A DNA stretch of 64,000 nt from positions 1 through 64,000 of the forward strand of contig NZ_JAEHFV010000001.1 in assembly GCF_016522065.1 (NCBI RefSeq), read 5' to 3'. The notes under the pieces are model-generated. The model was not told the origin of the DNA, did not search any database, and saw nothing but the letters and a program-made list of their open reading frames with translations. The translations under genes and the position numbers were made by a program. Of the stretch, positions 1 to 9,061 are shown piece by piece; the stretch's first letter is position 1, and each line of letters begins with the position of its first letter. The DNA is from Flavobacterium agrisoli (GTDB taxonomy: Bacteria; Bacteroidota; Bacteroidia; Flavobacteriales; Flavobacteriaceae).

Positions 1-19
1 TATGTCGTCGCCTTTCTTT

Positions 20-40
20 AATCTGAAATCATTTCAGATT
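20..40. repeat. 10-bp inverted repeat near window start
   Basis: AATCTGAAAT at 20-29 and ATTTCAGATT at 31-40 are perfect inverted repeats around a single base. It sits just after an in-frame TAA at 19-21 that could end a gene lying mostly outside the window; that gene cannot be identified from six codons. It may form a hairpin next to the terminator at 46-77. Confidence 0.4.
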
Positions 41-45
41 CTTCT

Positions 46-77
46 AAAACCCTGTTTCGTATGAAACAGGGTTTTTT
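46..77 (+). terminator. intrinsic terminator of an upstream gene
   Basis: A 13-bp perfect stem (AAAACCCTGTTTC at 46-58 with its complement at 63-75) with a GTAT loop is followed by a T run. The T run lies on the plus-strand side, so it ends a plus-strand gene that begins before the window. Confidence 0.85.
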
Positions 78-150
78 GTTTTACTTTAAAATGTATATTT
101 TTCCGTATATAATTTATAGTTTGTTTATATAGATTTGTTAGCTAAAGCGT

Positions 151-158
151 TACATTTG
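151..158 (+). promoter_or_regulatory. -7 box of Bacteroidota-type promoter
   Basis: TACATTTG matches the Bacteroidota -7 consensus TAnnTTTG and lies 20 bp before the start codon at 178. No well-spaced -33 TTTG is present (the closest, 134-137, is only 13 bp away), so this is a moderate call. Confidence 0.4.
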
Positions 159-177
159 GTCTTTATTTTAGAAGGAT

Positions 178-1368
178 ATGAATTTTAACTCATTGTTGGT
201 TGTTCTTTTTACTTTTGTGTTTTGGAATGGCACTTTTTCTCAAGGTTTTTGGGATAAAGAAAGGTCGACTTATCGCGAAATCACTATTTCTGCTTTTGAA
301 AATTCAGTAATTGAAACAGAAGAACTTCCAATCGGTACAACCGAAATTGTTTTTAGAATTACGCTTTTGGATAAAAATCAAACATTAGCCAATAGTTTGG
401 TTTCTGTTTTAAAAGCAGTTCCAGATCCTACAGGAATTAGCCAAGGTTCAGCAGGAGCTGTTTGGATTTTGTCTTCGATTTCGGGTGAAGATAAATGTAA
501 ATACAGCATTTTTTCTACCAAAGAGGATGCTGCTTCTTTTTTAAAAACAAAATCAAACGACCAAGCTTGTTTTATTCAAAATACGCCTGTTAGCAAAGAT
601 GCTAGAAGGTTAACAGTTGGTAACTCAGCTTGTTTGAATAACGATAAAAATCGATTATGGTTTGTTTTTGAAAATACCAATTGGATTATGAACCAAAAAA
701 TTATTTTGGAAGTAGTTCCTTGGGTTGATAAAAAAGTAAGTAGAGGTTGGAATACCGATGCCAAAAAAGTTATTCTTGCTAATTGTAAAACGTCTTTGCT
801 TGCTCAAAAAATGACTAATTCCGACGATTTTTGTCTGTGTATTTTAGATAAAATAAGTGCTAAGTATCGATACGATGAATTTAATCATTTATTGCCAATC
901 GAAAAAAATAAAAATTATAAGGATTTTGGTGCCGTTTGCTATGATAAAAAAAACATTAATGAGGCTAATAGAGAGCAAGCTTTGAGATATATGGAAAAGA
1001 ATGATTTTGCTAAAGCCATTCCTCTTTTTAATGAAATAGTTGAATCAGGAAAGGGTAATGTTTTGGATTTTAATAAATTAGGGTATTCTTATTTGATAAC
1101 CAAACAATACGATAAAGCACTTAAAACACTTTTAATTGTTGAAGAATTAGATGATTCGGAGTTATTAATAAAATTAAACCTAGCACATACCTATTTACTA
1201 AAAGGTGATTATTCACAAGCAAAAAAAATCTATAAAAAATATCAAAATCAAAATGTAGCAGTAAATGTAAGTTGGAGTGATAAAATAAAAATTGATTTTG
1301 AAACTTTTAGAAAATACAAATTGCCAACTGATGATTTTGATAAAGTTTTACATTTAATTGATAATTAG
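178..1368 (+). CDS. secreted tetratricopeptide-repeat protein
   Basis: A 396-residue protein with an N-terminal signal peptide (hydrophobic stretch about residues 5-20, ending ...TFSQG). The first about 255 residues are a beta-rich region with several cysteines that I do not recognise. Residues about 262-365 form helical TPR-like repeats (for example NKLGYSYLITKQYDKAL and NLAHTYLLKGDYSQAKKIY). It is likely periplasmic or outer-membrane associated, with the TPR part serving protein-protein contacts. It ends 9 bp before menC and may be co-transcribed with it, although no functional link to menaquinone synthesis is evident. The start follows a purine-rich AGAAGG, and a TAnnTTTG box lies upstream. 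The function is unknown. Confidence 0.8.
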   Translation: MNFNSLLVVLFTFVFWNGTFSQGFWDKERSTYREITISAFENSVIETEELPIGTTEIVFRITLLDKNQTLANSLVSVLKAVPDPTGISQGSAGAVWILSSISGEDKCKYSIFSTKEDAASFLKTKSNDQACFIQNTPVSKDARRLTVGNSACLNNDKNRLWFVFENTNWIMNQKIILEVVPWVDKKVSRGWNTDAKKVILANCKTSLLAQKMTNSDDFCLCILDKISAKYRYDEFNHLLPIEKNKNYKDFGAVCYDKKNINEANREQALRYMEKNDFAKAIPLFNEIVESGKGNVLDFNKLGYSYLITKQYDKALKTLLIVEELDDSELLIKLNLAHTYLLKGDYSQAKKIYKKYQNQNVAVNVSWSDKIKIDFETFRKYKLPTDDFDKVLHLIDN

Positions 1369-1377
1369 AAATTTATT

Positions 1378-2436
1378 TTGAAAGCAAGTTATTTTAAATA
1401 TAATTTACAATTTAAAAAGCCATCAGGAACTTCTAGAGGCATTTTGACCGAAAAAGAGACCTGGTTTATCATTTTAGAAAATGAGAATAAAATAGGTATA
1501 GGTGAGTGCGGTATTTTACGTGGTCTAAGCGCAGATGATTGTGATGACTATGAAGAGAAGTTAAAGTGGGTATGTACTAATATAAATCAAGGAGAAGATA
1601 AATTATGGGAACTATTAATTGAATTTCCTTCAATTCAATTTGGTGTTGAAATGGCTTTCCGTTCGTTAGAAAGTAAAACAAATCCTTTCGAGTTATTTCC
1701 ATCCGATTTTACTTTAGGAACAAATGCAATACCTATAAATGGCTTAATTTGGATGGGGAGTTTTGCTGATATGAAACAGCAAATAGAAGAAAAAATTCAG
1801 TTGGATTTTAAATGCATAAAATTGAAAATAGGGGCAATTGATTTTGAGGAAGAATTGCAATTATTTGCTTTTATTAGGTCGCATTTTGATTCAAAAACTA
1901 TTGAAATAAGAGTTGATGCTAATGGTGCTTTTGATTCAAATGAAGCTTTAAATAAAATAAATCAATTGTCTGGTTTTGAATTACATAGTATTGAGCAGCC
2001 AATCAAAAAAGGGAATACTGACATTATGGCTGATTTATGTAAAAGTACCAATTTACCCATTGCTTTGGATGAGGAGTTAATAGGTGTATTTAACTATGAG
2101 GATAAAGACGCTTTATTGCAAAAAATAAAACCTCAGTACATCATCTTAAAACCGAGTTTTATAGGTGGTTTTAGAGGAACTCAAGAATGGATAAATTTAG
2201 CTAAAAAACACAATGTAGGTTGGTGGATTACATCGGCTTTAGAAAGTAATATTGGACTAAACGCAATTGCTCAATGGACTTATAATTTGCAAAATAAAAT
2301 GCCACAAGGATTAGGAACGGGTTCTCTCTTTACCAATAATTTTGATTCGCCATTGGAAGTTAAAAAAGGTAAACTTTGGTACAATCCTGAATTGAATTGG
2401 GATTTGAGTTTATTAAAGAAACAGTTTTATTTTTAA
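1378..2436 (+). CDS. menC: o-succinylbenzoate synthase (MenC, enolase superfamily)
   Basis: A 352-residue enolase-superfamily protein. The expected acid-base residues are visible: KxK at K148/K150, metal ligands D180 (RVDANGAF), E206 (IEQP) and D231 (ALDEE), and K258 (ILKPS). MenC dehydrates SHCHC to o-succinylbenzoate in menaquinone synthesis. That role, rather than dipeptide epimerase, is favoured by menD, menB and menA within 12 kb. The start is a TTG at 1378, because no ATG fits the conserved N-terminus. The unit lies 9 bp after the TPR gene and converges with the acetyltransferase gene. Confidence 0.85.
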   Translation: MKASYFKYNLQFKKPSGTSRGILTEKETWFIILENENKIGIGECGILRGLSADDCDDYEEKLKWVCTNINQGEDKLWELLIEFPSIQFGVEMAFRSLESKTNPFELFPSDFTLGTNAIPINGLIWMGSFADMKQQIEEKIQLDFKCIKLKIGAIDFEEELQLFAFIRSHFDSKTIEIRVDANGAFDSNEALNKINQLSGFELHSIEQPIKKGNTDIMADLCKSTNLPIALDEELIGVFNYEDKDALLQKIKPQYIILKPSFIGGFRGTQEWINLAKKHNVGWWITSALESNIGLNAIAQWTYNLQNKMPQGLGTGSLFTNNFDSPLEVKKGKLWYNPELNWDLSLLKKQFYF

Positions 2437-2458
2437 AAAATTATTTTTTTCATCTTTT

Positions 2459-2950
2459 TTAATTTAAAATCAATTGCATAAAAACAGAATCGAGCCATCG
2501 GTTAAACTTATAGCCGGATTCTTTTATAACACCAACATTTTTAAATCCGAATTTTTCATGAAACGCAATACTGTTTTGGTTTTCAGAATCAATTACGCCA
2601 ATCATCGTATGTAGGCCTTCTTTTTTCGCAATAGCGATTAGATTTTCTAAAAGTGAATGACCAATTCCTTTCCCCTGAATATTTTGATTTACATAAACCG
2701 AATGTTCTACGGTATATTTGTATGCTTCTCTGAAACGAAATTCGCTATACATACCAAAACCTACGACTTTACTATCGATTTCGGCTACAATGACTGGGAA
2801 ATTTTTCGAAATTTTGTCGGCAATGATTTTTTCTTGCTCTTCCAAAGTTCGCTTTTTGTAATCGTAAATAGCGGTTGAATTTTCGATATTGTAATTTATA
2901 ATGTCTAAAATTGCCTGTGTGTCTTGTGGCTTAAATTTTCGTATTTCCAT
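2459..2950 (-). CDS. GNAT family N-acetyltransferase (phosphinothricin acetyltransferase-like)
   Basis: A 163-residue single-domain GNAT protein. The acetyl-CoA loop QGKGIG follows a beta-strand (about residues 94-99), and the typical C-terminal beta-bulge region (FHEKFGFKNVGVIKESGYKF) is present. The layout resembles phosphinothricin or methionine-sulfoximine acetyltransferases, which acetylate small amino-acid analogues. The substrate cannot be fixed from the sequence. The start lies 11 bp from the stop of the upstream thioredoxin-fold gene, so both are probably one minus-strand unit. Confidence 0.8.
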   Translation of the reverse strand: MEIRKFKPQDTQAILDIINYNIENSTAIYDYKKRTLEEQEKIIADKISKNFPVIVAEIDSKVVGFGMYSEFRFREAYKYTVEHSVYVNQNIQGKGIGHSLLENLIAIAKKEGLHTMIGVIDSENQNSIAFHEKFGFKNVGVIKESGYKFNRWLDSVFMQLILN

Positions 2951-2961
2951 AGCCGTTTCGT

Positions 2962-4137
2962 TTATTGGGTTTTGATTTTATTGATTAATAAGTTGATATC
3001 CTTAGTATTCCAACCCATTTCGGTAATAATATTTTTAGCATTTTCAGCATATTCCATTGCCAATTTTTTGTCTTTTGTTTTGAAATACAATTGGGCGAGA
3101 ATGGTATTTGTTTCAGCTGAATTATTTAAGGCTAAGGCTCTTTTTTCCCAAACAATAGCCTGTTGTAAAGCATTAGTATCGCCGATTTCTTTATAAAAAA
3201 CGGTAGTTATTTCATTAAGTTTGTTGTAATCATTGCTACTGTATTTGTCGGTATTTTCTAAAGCAACCGTTTTGTAAAATTTCCAGTTTTTACTTCGCTC
3301 TGCAAAAGTCAAATCATAGGTATAAATTAAGGAATCAATTTTGGGCAATTGTATGGATTTTGCGATTTTTCGTGATTTAAAATAATTTAAACTATCTAAA
3401 CTACTTAAATACGGATCTAATAATTCGGTTACGATATTGTTGATTTTTTTATCAACTCGAGACTCGGAGGTTAGTTTTTCAAACTCTTTTTTATGATTTA
3501 AAACATATTGAAATTCGGTTGATTCTATATCGCTTACGCCGAATGAAATAATACGCCAATTAATTTCAGTCAGCAATTCGGTGTCTTTTTGGGTTTTCAA
3601 ATAAAGATGAGCAGGTTCTGATAATGATTTTCGATCGTTACCTTTTAGTAATATTTGCAAATAAAGCAAGCATTTTTCAGGATTCGATTGGTCTTCTAAA
3701 AATTGGTTTTTCAAAAAAGGCAGTTGTAATTTCGGGTTTAGCGCATACGAAGTTTCGGTTATAAATTGTTTGGTATTCATTTCTCCTTTAACACTATATA
3801 ATACATTTTGATTTGAATCGAGGTATAAAAAAATAGGTAAACCATTGGTTTGAAATTTTTCTTTCAACTTTTTACCTTCTTCACTTTCGATGTTTTTCCA
3901 AACACAAACAAATTTTTCGTTTAAATATTCCATAACCTTTGGGTCGCTGAAAGTATTTGATTTCATTGTGTTGCAATGCGGACACCAATCGGCATAAAGC
4001 ATTAAAAAAATGGGCTTTTGATTGGTTTTCGATTGATTTAGCGCTTCTTCAAAAGTAATATTGTTGGGTTTCCAGTCGGTTTGTGACCACGAAAAATGGA
4101 AAATGAAAGTAAAAAGTAGAGATAAAAGCAGGCGCAT
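2962..4137 (-). CDS. secreted thioredoxin-fold protein with C-terminal helical repeats
   Basis: A 391-residue protein with a signal peptide (residues 1-18, ending WSQ). A thioredoxin fold carries the redox motif WCPHC (C52, C55) inside YADWCPHCNTMKS, typical of DUF255/thioredoxin_7 proteins that act in the periplasm. The remaining about 250 residues are mostly helical; the C-terminus looks TPR-like (NTILAQLYFKTKDKKLAMEYA). The likely role is disulfide reduction or isomerisation of exported proteins, with the repeats binding partners. It is transcribed away from menD, with a short shared intergenic region between them. Confidence 0.8.
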   Translation of the reverse strand: MRLLLSLLFTFIFHFSWSQTDWKPNNITFEEALNQSKTNQKPIFLMLYADWCPHCNTMKSNTFSDPKVMEYLNEKFVCVWKNIESEEGKKLKEKFQTNGLPIFLYLDSNQNVLYSVKGEMNTKQFITETSYALNPKLQLPFLKNQFLEDQSNPEKCLLYLQILLKGNDRKSLSEPAHLYLKTQKDTELLTEINWRIISFGVSDIESTEFQYVLNHKKEFEKLTSESRVDKKINNIVTELLDPYLSSLDSLNYFKSRKIAKSIQLPKIDSLIYTYDLTFAERSKNWKFYKTVALENTDKYSSNDYNKLNEITTVFYKEIGDTNALQQAIVWEKRALALNNSAETNTILAQLYFKTKDKKLAMEYAENAKNIITEMGWNTKDINLLINKIKTQ

Positions 4138-4246
4138 TTTTTTGTTTTTTGAAAATTATTGAAGGGTTTCAAAAATAAGAAAACTAATTCGGATTAGTTA
4201 TAAAACCTCGACAACTTTGTATCTTTACATTTTCAAATTCAGCTAC

Positions 4247-5908
4247 ATGATTTACCCCAAAATAGCGCTTGCGCAAAGTATAATCGAAATTTTTAAAGCA
4301 AAAGGATTAACCGAAATCATTATTTCGCCCGGTTCACGTAATGCACCTTTAACCATCGGATTTGCTAGTAATCCTAATTTTAATTGCTATAGTATTGCCG
4401 ATGAGCGATGTGCCGCTTTTTTTGCTTTAGGAATGGCACAACAATTAAAAACACCGACAGTTTTGGTTTGTACCTCGGGTTCGGCATTACTGAATTATTA
4501 TCCCGCTTTTGCCGAAGCCTTTTACAGTCAGATTCCACTAATTGTAATTTCAGCCGATAGACCTCAAAATAAAATTGATATTGGTGATGGACAAACGATT
4601 AGGCAAGAAAATGTTTATGCTAATCATTCACTTTTTAATGCGAATTTAGTCGAAGAGGCAAGTGAGGAAAATGATGTAAAAATCAATCAAGCCATTCATA
4701 CTGCAATTTTGCAAAAAGGTCCCGTTCACATCAATGTTCCGTTTGAAGAGCCTTTGTACGAAACAGTTTCTGAAATTTCTGTTACTCCAAAAATTTTTCC
4801 TTTTGAATCGAATTTGGAATCAAATACAAAACTAGATTTTTCAGCATTAATCCAAAGTTGGAACACTTCCTCACGAAAAATGATTTTAGTTGGCGTTAAC
4901 AATCCCGATGAAATATCTCAAAAAGTTATTGATTTTTGGGCAAAGGATCCATCAGTTTTAGTTTTAACGGAAGTGACGTCAAACTTACACCACGAGAAAT
5001 TCATCAACCATATTGATGTTTTGATCAATCCTTTTGACGAGGAAGATTTTAAAGAGTTGCAGCCGGATATTTTAATCACTTTTGGCGGCATGATTGTTTC
5101 CAAACGCATTAAAGCTTTTCTCAGAAAATACAAACCCCAGCAACATTGGCATATTGATACCTTACGAGCGTACGATACTTTTGGTAGTTTATCGCACCCG
5201 ATAAAAATGAATCCTAACGTATTTTTTGAATCGTTTTTATCGCAAACGCAAAATAAGGAAAGCGATTACTTTAATAAAATTTCCAACATTTTTGAAAGTC
5301 GAAAAGTAAATGCGCAAAAGTACCTTTCTAAAATTGCTTATTCTGATTTAAAAGTTTACGAAAAGGTTTTAAAAGCCTTGCCAGAGAATGCTCAATTACA
5401 AATTAGTAACAGCGCAGCCATTCGATATGCGCAATTGATTTCGTTTAATAATTCGATAACCGTTTTTTGCAATAGAGGCACTAGCGGAATCGATGGGAGT
5501 ACCTCAACTGCAATTGGAGCAGCTACAACTAGTGATAACCCCACCATTTTACTCACCGGAGACATCAGTTTTTTATACGATAGTAATGCACTTTGGAATG
5601 CTTATATACCACAAAATTTTAAAATTATTTTGGTGAATAATAGTGGCGGAGGAATTTTCCGAATTTTGCCAGGGCATCAAGAAAATGCAGTTTTTAATAC
5701 GTATTTTGAAACGTCACATCAGTTAACAGCAAAACATTTAGCCGAAATGTATCAAATGAAATATTGTTTGGTACAAAACGAATTTGAATTGGAGCAATCT
5801 TTAAATGATTTTTTTGAAGAAAATGATAAACCAAGTATTTTAGAAATTAGTACACCTACTTTAGAAAATGATTTGGTTTTGAAGCGGTTTTTTAAAGAAT
5901 TGGCTTAA
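4247..5908 (+). CDS. menD: SEPHCHC synthase (MenD), thiamine-diphosphate enzyme
   Basis: A 553-residue 2-succinyl-5-enolpyruvyl-6-hydroxy-3-cyclohexene-1-carboxylate synthase. It joins 2-oxoglutarate (after decarboxylation) to isochorismate in the first committed step of menaquinone synthesis. Visible signatures are the N-terminal SPGSRNAPLT motif, the RCAAFFALGMA region and the thiamine-diphosphate motif GDISFLYDSNALWN. I chose the ATG at 4247 (MIYPKIALAQS) because MenD proteins begin this way; an in-frame ATG at 4217 would add ten non-conserved residues. The gene stands alone between divergent and unrelated neighbours but belongs functionally with menC, menB and menA in this window. Confidence 0.92.
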   Translation: MIYPKIALAQSIIEIFKAKGLTEIIISPGSRNAPLTIGFASNPNFNCYSIADERCAAFFALGMAQQLKTPTVLVCTSGSALLNYYPAFAEAFYSQIPLIVISADRPQNKIDIGDGQTIRQENVYANHSLFNANLVEEASEENDVKINQAIHTAILQKGPVHINVPFEEPLYETVSEISVTPKIFPFESNLESNTKLDFSALIQSWNTSSRKMILVGVNNPDEISQKVIDFWAKDPSVLVLTEVTSNLHHEKFINHIDVLINPFDEEDFKELQPDILITFGGMIVSKRIKAFLRKYKPQQHWHIDTLRAYDTFGSLSHPIKMNPNVFFESFLSQTQNKESDYFNKISNIFESRKVNAQKYLSKIAYSDLKVYEKVLKALPENAQLQISNSAAIRYAQLISFNNSITVFCNRGTSGIDGSTSTAIGAATTSDNPTILLTGDISFLYDSNALWNAYIPQNFKIILVNNSGGGIFRILPGHQENAVFNTYFETSHQLTAKHLAEMYQMKYCLVQNEFELEQSLNDFFEENDKPSILEISTPTLENDLVLKRFFKELA

Positions 5909-6021
5909 AATTTAGAGTACTGATAAAATATATCACAATTTTATTGGATAATATTCTTTTGATGGATTAATTATTTACATATCTTCATTTTGTAAAAAAA
6001 ATAAGAAGAATTAATTGATCT

Positions 6022-8448
6022 ATGGCAAAATTGTTCTGTTGCTTCAATAAAGGTTATTGGTGTTTTAGCTGGATGCTATTTTTTTCTTTAGGTTTTGTGA
6101 AGGCTCAAGAAGCTAAAATTACTGAAAACATCGAAAAAACCTACCTCCACACTGATCGATCTACCTATTTTCTAGGCGAAGATTTGTGGTACAAAGCCTA
6201 TAATGTAAATGCTACTAATAATGTCCTGATTGACCAAAGTAAGATTTTATATGTCGAATTAATTTCTCCGGATGCTGAAATTATTTTTCGCAACAAAACC
6301 AAGCTAGAATTAGGTTTAGGAAACGGCGATTTTAATTTGCAGGATTCTTTGGGAGTAAAGCCTGGAACCTACCAACTTAGAGCCTACACCAATTGGAATC
6401 GGAATTTTGGGGATGATTTTGTATTCAAAAAGGAGATTGAAATCATCGATGTTTTTCAAGATAAAAACGATGTTTCGACTGTGAAAAATAATGCTGAAAA
6501 AGGTACAGCAAATTCAAAATTAGTTCCAAAACAAAATAATTTTAGCGTTAATTTTTTCCCGGAAGGTGGTTCACTTTTAGAAAGTGTTAGTAGTACCCTT
6601 GGTTTTAAAGCGGTTGATAGAAACGAAAATCCAGTAGAAATTAGTGGCGAAATTTACAATTCGGATAACGAATTGATTACGAACTTTCAAAGTGTTCACG
6701 ATGGCATAGGAAAATTGCAACTGTTTCCCATTGAAGGGAAAACGTATTATGCCCAAATAAAAAGTGCTAGTGGCGACTTTCGCGTGGAGCTGCCAAAAGT
6801 TTTAAAAGAAGGGTATACTTTGAGTTACCGAACTTTTCGAGGAAAAAATATTCTCAGCATCAATACCAACGAAGCTACTTTAGCTCAAAACCCGAGCGCA
6901 AAACTAACGTTGAATTTTAAATCAAAAGGAGTTTCTGTTTTAGAGATTTCTCAGGTTCTCACCGAAACCAATTTTTCTTTTGAATTCCCAAAAGACAAAC
7001 TCCCCGAAGGGATCATTCAAATCACTCTTTTGGACGAAAACAATAAGCCGCATTGTGAACGCTTGGTTTATATCGAAAAAGAAAATGATTTAGAAGTTGA
7101 AGTTTTTGCAGATAAAACCATTTACCAACCCAACGAAAAAGCCACAATTACCGTTCGTTCCCAATCAAAATCGGGTGAAGGAAAATCAGCGAGTTTTTCA
7201 TTGAGTGTTACCGATACGAATGGCGTTGAAGATGAAAATTACGAATCGAATATTAGTTCTTATTTTTTGATGGAATCTGATATTCGAGGTAAAGTTTTTC
7301 ATCCGAGTTATTATTTTGATGAAACAAATTCCAAGCGATTGGAACATTTGGATAATTTATTATTGACTCAAGGTTGGCGTGATTTTGTTTGGAAAACGAT
7401 GCCAAAATTAGATGAAAACAAAAAATATTCCATTGAAAGAGGGCTAACCGTTTCCGGCAGAGTAAAACAAGTTTTTGCAGATAAACCATTAGTCAATAAT
7501 AATTTGACATTGGGGTTGATGGGAGGGAAGAACAATGGAGTTTTTAATACTACTACAGATGCCAATGGTCGATTTAAGTTTGAAAATTTGATGATTTCAG
7601 GCAAAACCAATATGTATTTAAATAGTACCAACGAAAAAGGAAAATTCAGTGGACAAATAGTTTTGGATTCTATTGAATCTTATCCAATGACGGTTCGATT
7701 AAATAAAACAACTATACTTTTAGAGGGAAATTCTAATGTATTAGTTGAAAATGTATCTCAGAAATATATTGCTTTTGGAGTTAAACCAGAAAATATGCTA
7801 AAAGAAGTTAAGGTAAAAGCAAAGAAAAATAATGTCAATTCATGGTATGGAGTACCTGATTATACGTATAAGGTTAATAAAATAGAAGCGAATAAGTATA
7901 ATAATTTTGTAGATTATCTTGAGCAAGAATTAAGAGGTATTGTTAATGTAACTTACTGGGATATTGTAGGAAAAGATTTGTCGGATTCATCATTTGCAGT
8001 GTTAATTGATGGTTTTGAAGCGGTAAGTGGAGATCAGTTAGCATGGGTTTCACCGGATGAAGCTCTTCAAATAGATGTTGTTAGTGGACCACGTATATTA
8101 GCGTTATACGGAAAGGGAACTGTTGTTTCAATTTTTACTAGTGCCAAAAATGGGCAAAAGAAAAAACTGGTCCCTGTTTATGCTGTTAAACAAGAAATCG
8201 AAGGATTTTATGCCGCTCGTACTTATTACACTCCCAATCCAGAAAAACCAAATCCTGAGTTAGATAAAAATGCTGCATTTAGAAACACCATTTACTGGAA
8301 TCCTTACGTGCATCCTGATAAAATAGGAAATACAATTGTAAATTATTTCAATAGTGGAGTTGAAACCAAAGTTAAAATTGCTTTGGAGGGTATTACCGGC
8401 AGTGGGATTCCGGTGGTTAAAACATGCTTTTATACTGTAAAAAAATAA
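6022..8448 (+). CDS. large surface protein with MG2-like and TonB plug-like domains
   Basis: An 808-residue secreted protein (signal peptide ending FVKAQ). Near the N-terminus the segment HTDRSTYFLGEDLWYKAY is typical of macroglobulin MG2-like domains. The middle (about 480-560) resembles a carboxypeptidase regulatory-like fold (VSGRVKQVFADKPL ... DANGRFKFENL). The C-terminal about 190 residues resemble a TonB receptor plug (VLIDGFEAVSGDQ ... ALYGKGTVVSIFT), but no beta-barrel follows. Proteins of this build are common in Flavobacteriia and are often annotated as TonB-dependent receptors, which this cannot be without a barrel. The role is unknown; surface polymer or protease-related binding is possible. 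It is a single-gene unit. Confidence 0.7.
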   Translation: MAKLFCCFNKGYWCFSWMLFFSLGFVKAQEAKITENIEKTYLHTDRSTYFLGEDLWYKAYNVNATNNVLIDQSKILYVELISPDAEIIFRNKTKLELGLGNGDFNLQDSLGVKPGTYQLRAYTNWNRNFGDDFVFKKEIEIIDVFQDKNDVSTVKNNAEKGTANSKLVPKQNNFSVNFFPEGGSLLESVSSTLGFKAVDRNENPVEISGEIYNSDNELITNFQSVHDGIGKLQLFPIEGKTYYAQIKSASGDFRVELPKVLKEGYTLSYRTFRGKNILSINTNEATLAQNPSAKLTLNFKSKGVSVLEISQVLTETNFSFEFPKDKLPEGIIQITLLDENNKPHCERLVYIEKENDLEVEVFADKTIYQPNEKATITVRSQSKSGEGKSASFSLSVTDTNGVEDENYESNISSYFLMESDIRGKVFHPSYYFDETNSKRLEHLDNLLLTQGWRDFVWKTMPKLDENKKYSIERGLTVSGRVKQVFADKPLVNNNLTLGLMGGKNNGVFNTTTDANGRFKFENLMISGKTNMYLNSTNEKGKFSGQIVLDSIESYPMTVRLNKTTILLEGNSNVLVENVSQKYIAFGVKPENMLKEVKVKAKKNNVNSWYGVPDYTYKVNKIEANKYNNFVDYLEQELRGIVNVTYWDIVGKDLSDSSFAVLIDGFEAVSGDQLAWVSPDEALQIDVVSGPRILALYGKGTVVSIFTSAKNGQKKKLVPVYAVKQEIEGFYAARTYYTPNPEKPNPELDKNAAFRNTIYWNPYVHPDKIGNTIVNYFNSGVETKVKIALEGITGSGIPVVKTCFYTVKK

Positions 8449-8533
8449 ATATTATCAAATTGTCTTTTTTAAAAAGTCATTTAGTATCCTGATAATTAGC
8501 ATTTAGGTAACCTTCAAAATGTAAATATTTTTT

Positions 8534-8541
8534 TATATTTG
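8534..8541 (+). promoter_or_regulatory. -7 box upstream of the DUF2853 gene
   Basis: TATATTTG matches TAnnTTTG exactly and lies 40 bp before the ATG at 8582, giving a short leader. No TTG is seen at the usual -33 distance. Confidence 0.45.
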
Positions 8542-8581
8542 AGATTACCAATAAGTATTTATCAACTAAAAAACATAATTT

Positions 8582-8923
8582 ATGAGTACTAGAGAAGAAT
8601 TAATTGAAAAGTACGCAACAGATTTAAAAGAAAAATGTGGAGTTACTCCTAACATGGATTTGTTGACCAAAGTAACCATTGGTTGTGGTCCTTCTATTTA
8701 CAACGCCGATTCGGCTACGGTGGCCGGAAGTGATCAATCTGAATTGGATACCGTTAAAAATAACTTTTTAATTAAAAAATTAGGCTTGCCTGATTCGGCC
8801 GATTTAGATGCCGGAATTGATGCCGTTTTAGAGAAATACGGAAAATCGAACAAAAATAAGCACCGTGCTGTAGTGTATTATTTATTAACCGTTCATTTTA
8901 AAAAAGAAAGCGTTTACAATTAA
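8582..8923 (+). CDS. DUF2853 family protein
   Basis: A 113-residue soluble helical protein. The sequence from MSTREELIEKYATDLKEKCG to the C-terminal AVVYYLLTVHFKKE matches my knowledge of the DUF2853 family, small cytoplasmic proteins with no assigned function. It lies alone between its own TAnnTTTG promoter box and a strong terminator at 8945-8970, so it is a monocistronic and possibly well expressed gene. Codon use is like the neighbours. Confidence 0.8.
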   Translation: MSTREELIEKYATDLKEKCGVTPNMDLLTKVTIGCGPSIYNADSATVAGSDQSELDTVKNNFLIKKLGLPDSADLDAGIDAVLEKYGKSNKNKHRAVVYYLLTVHFKKESVYN

Positions 8924-8944
8924 ACTCTTTTAACTTAATATATG

Positions 8945-8970
8945 AAAAGCGCCTTTTGGTGCTTTTTTTT
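8945..8970 (+). terminator. intrinsic terminator after the DUF2853 gene
   Basis: AAAAGCGCC (45-53 of the 8,900 block) pairs with GGTGCTTTT across a TTTT loop with one G-T wobble, followed by T residues to 8970. It lies 22 bp after the stop codon. Confidence 0.85.
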
Positions 8971-9061
8971 ATACTATTGGGGAAAATAATACGCAGGATA
9001 GTACAGGATAAAATTAAGATTAGTGTTGTCTATTTTAGCCAACAATACTAACCTAACCACC

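Noticed and set aside
178..1368. Assigning the TPR protein to menaquinone synthesis because menC follows at 9 bp
   Set aside because: It is exported and shows no enzyme motif; co-transcription alone does not support a pathway role.
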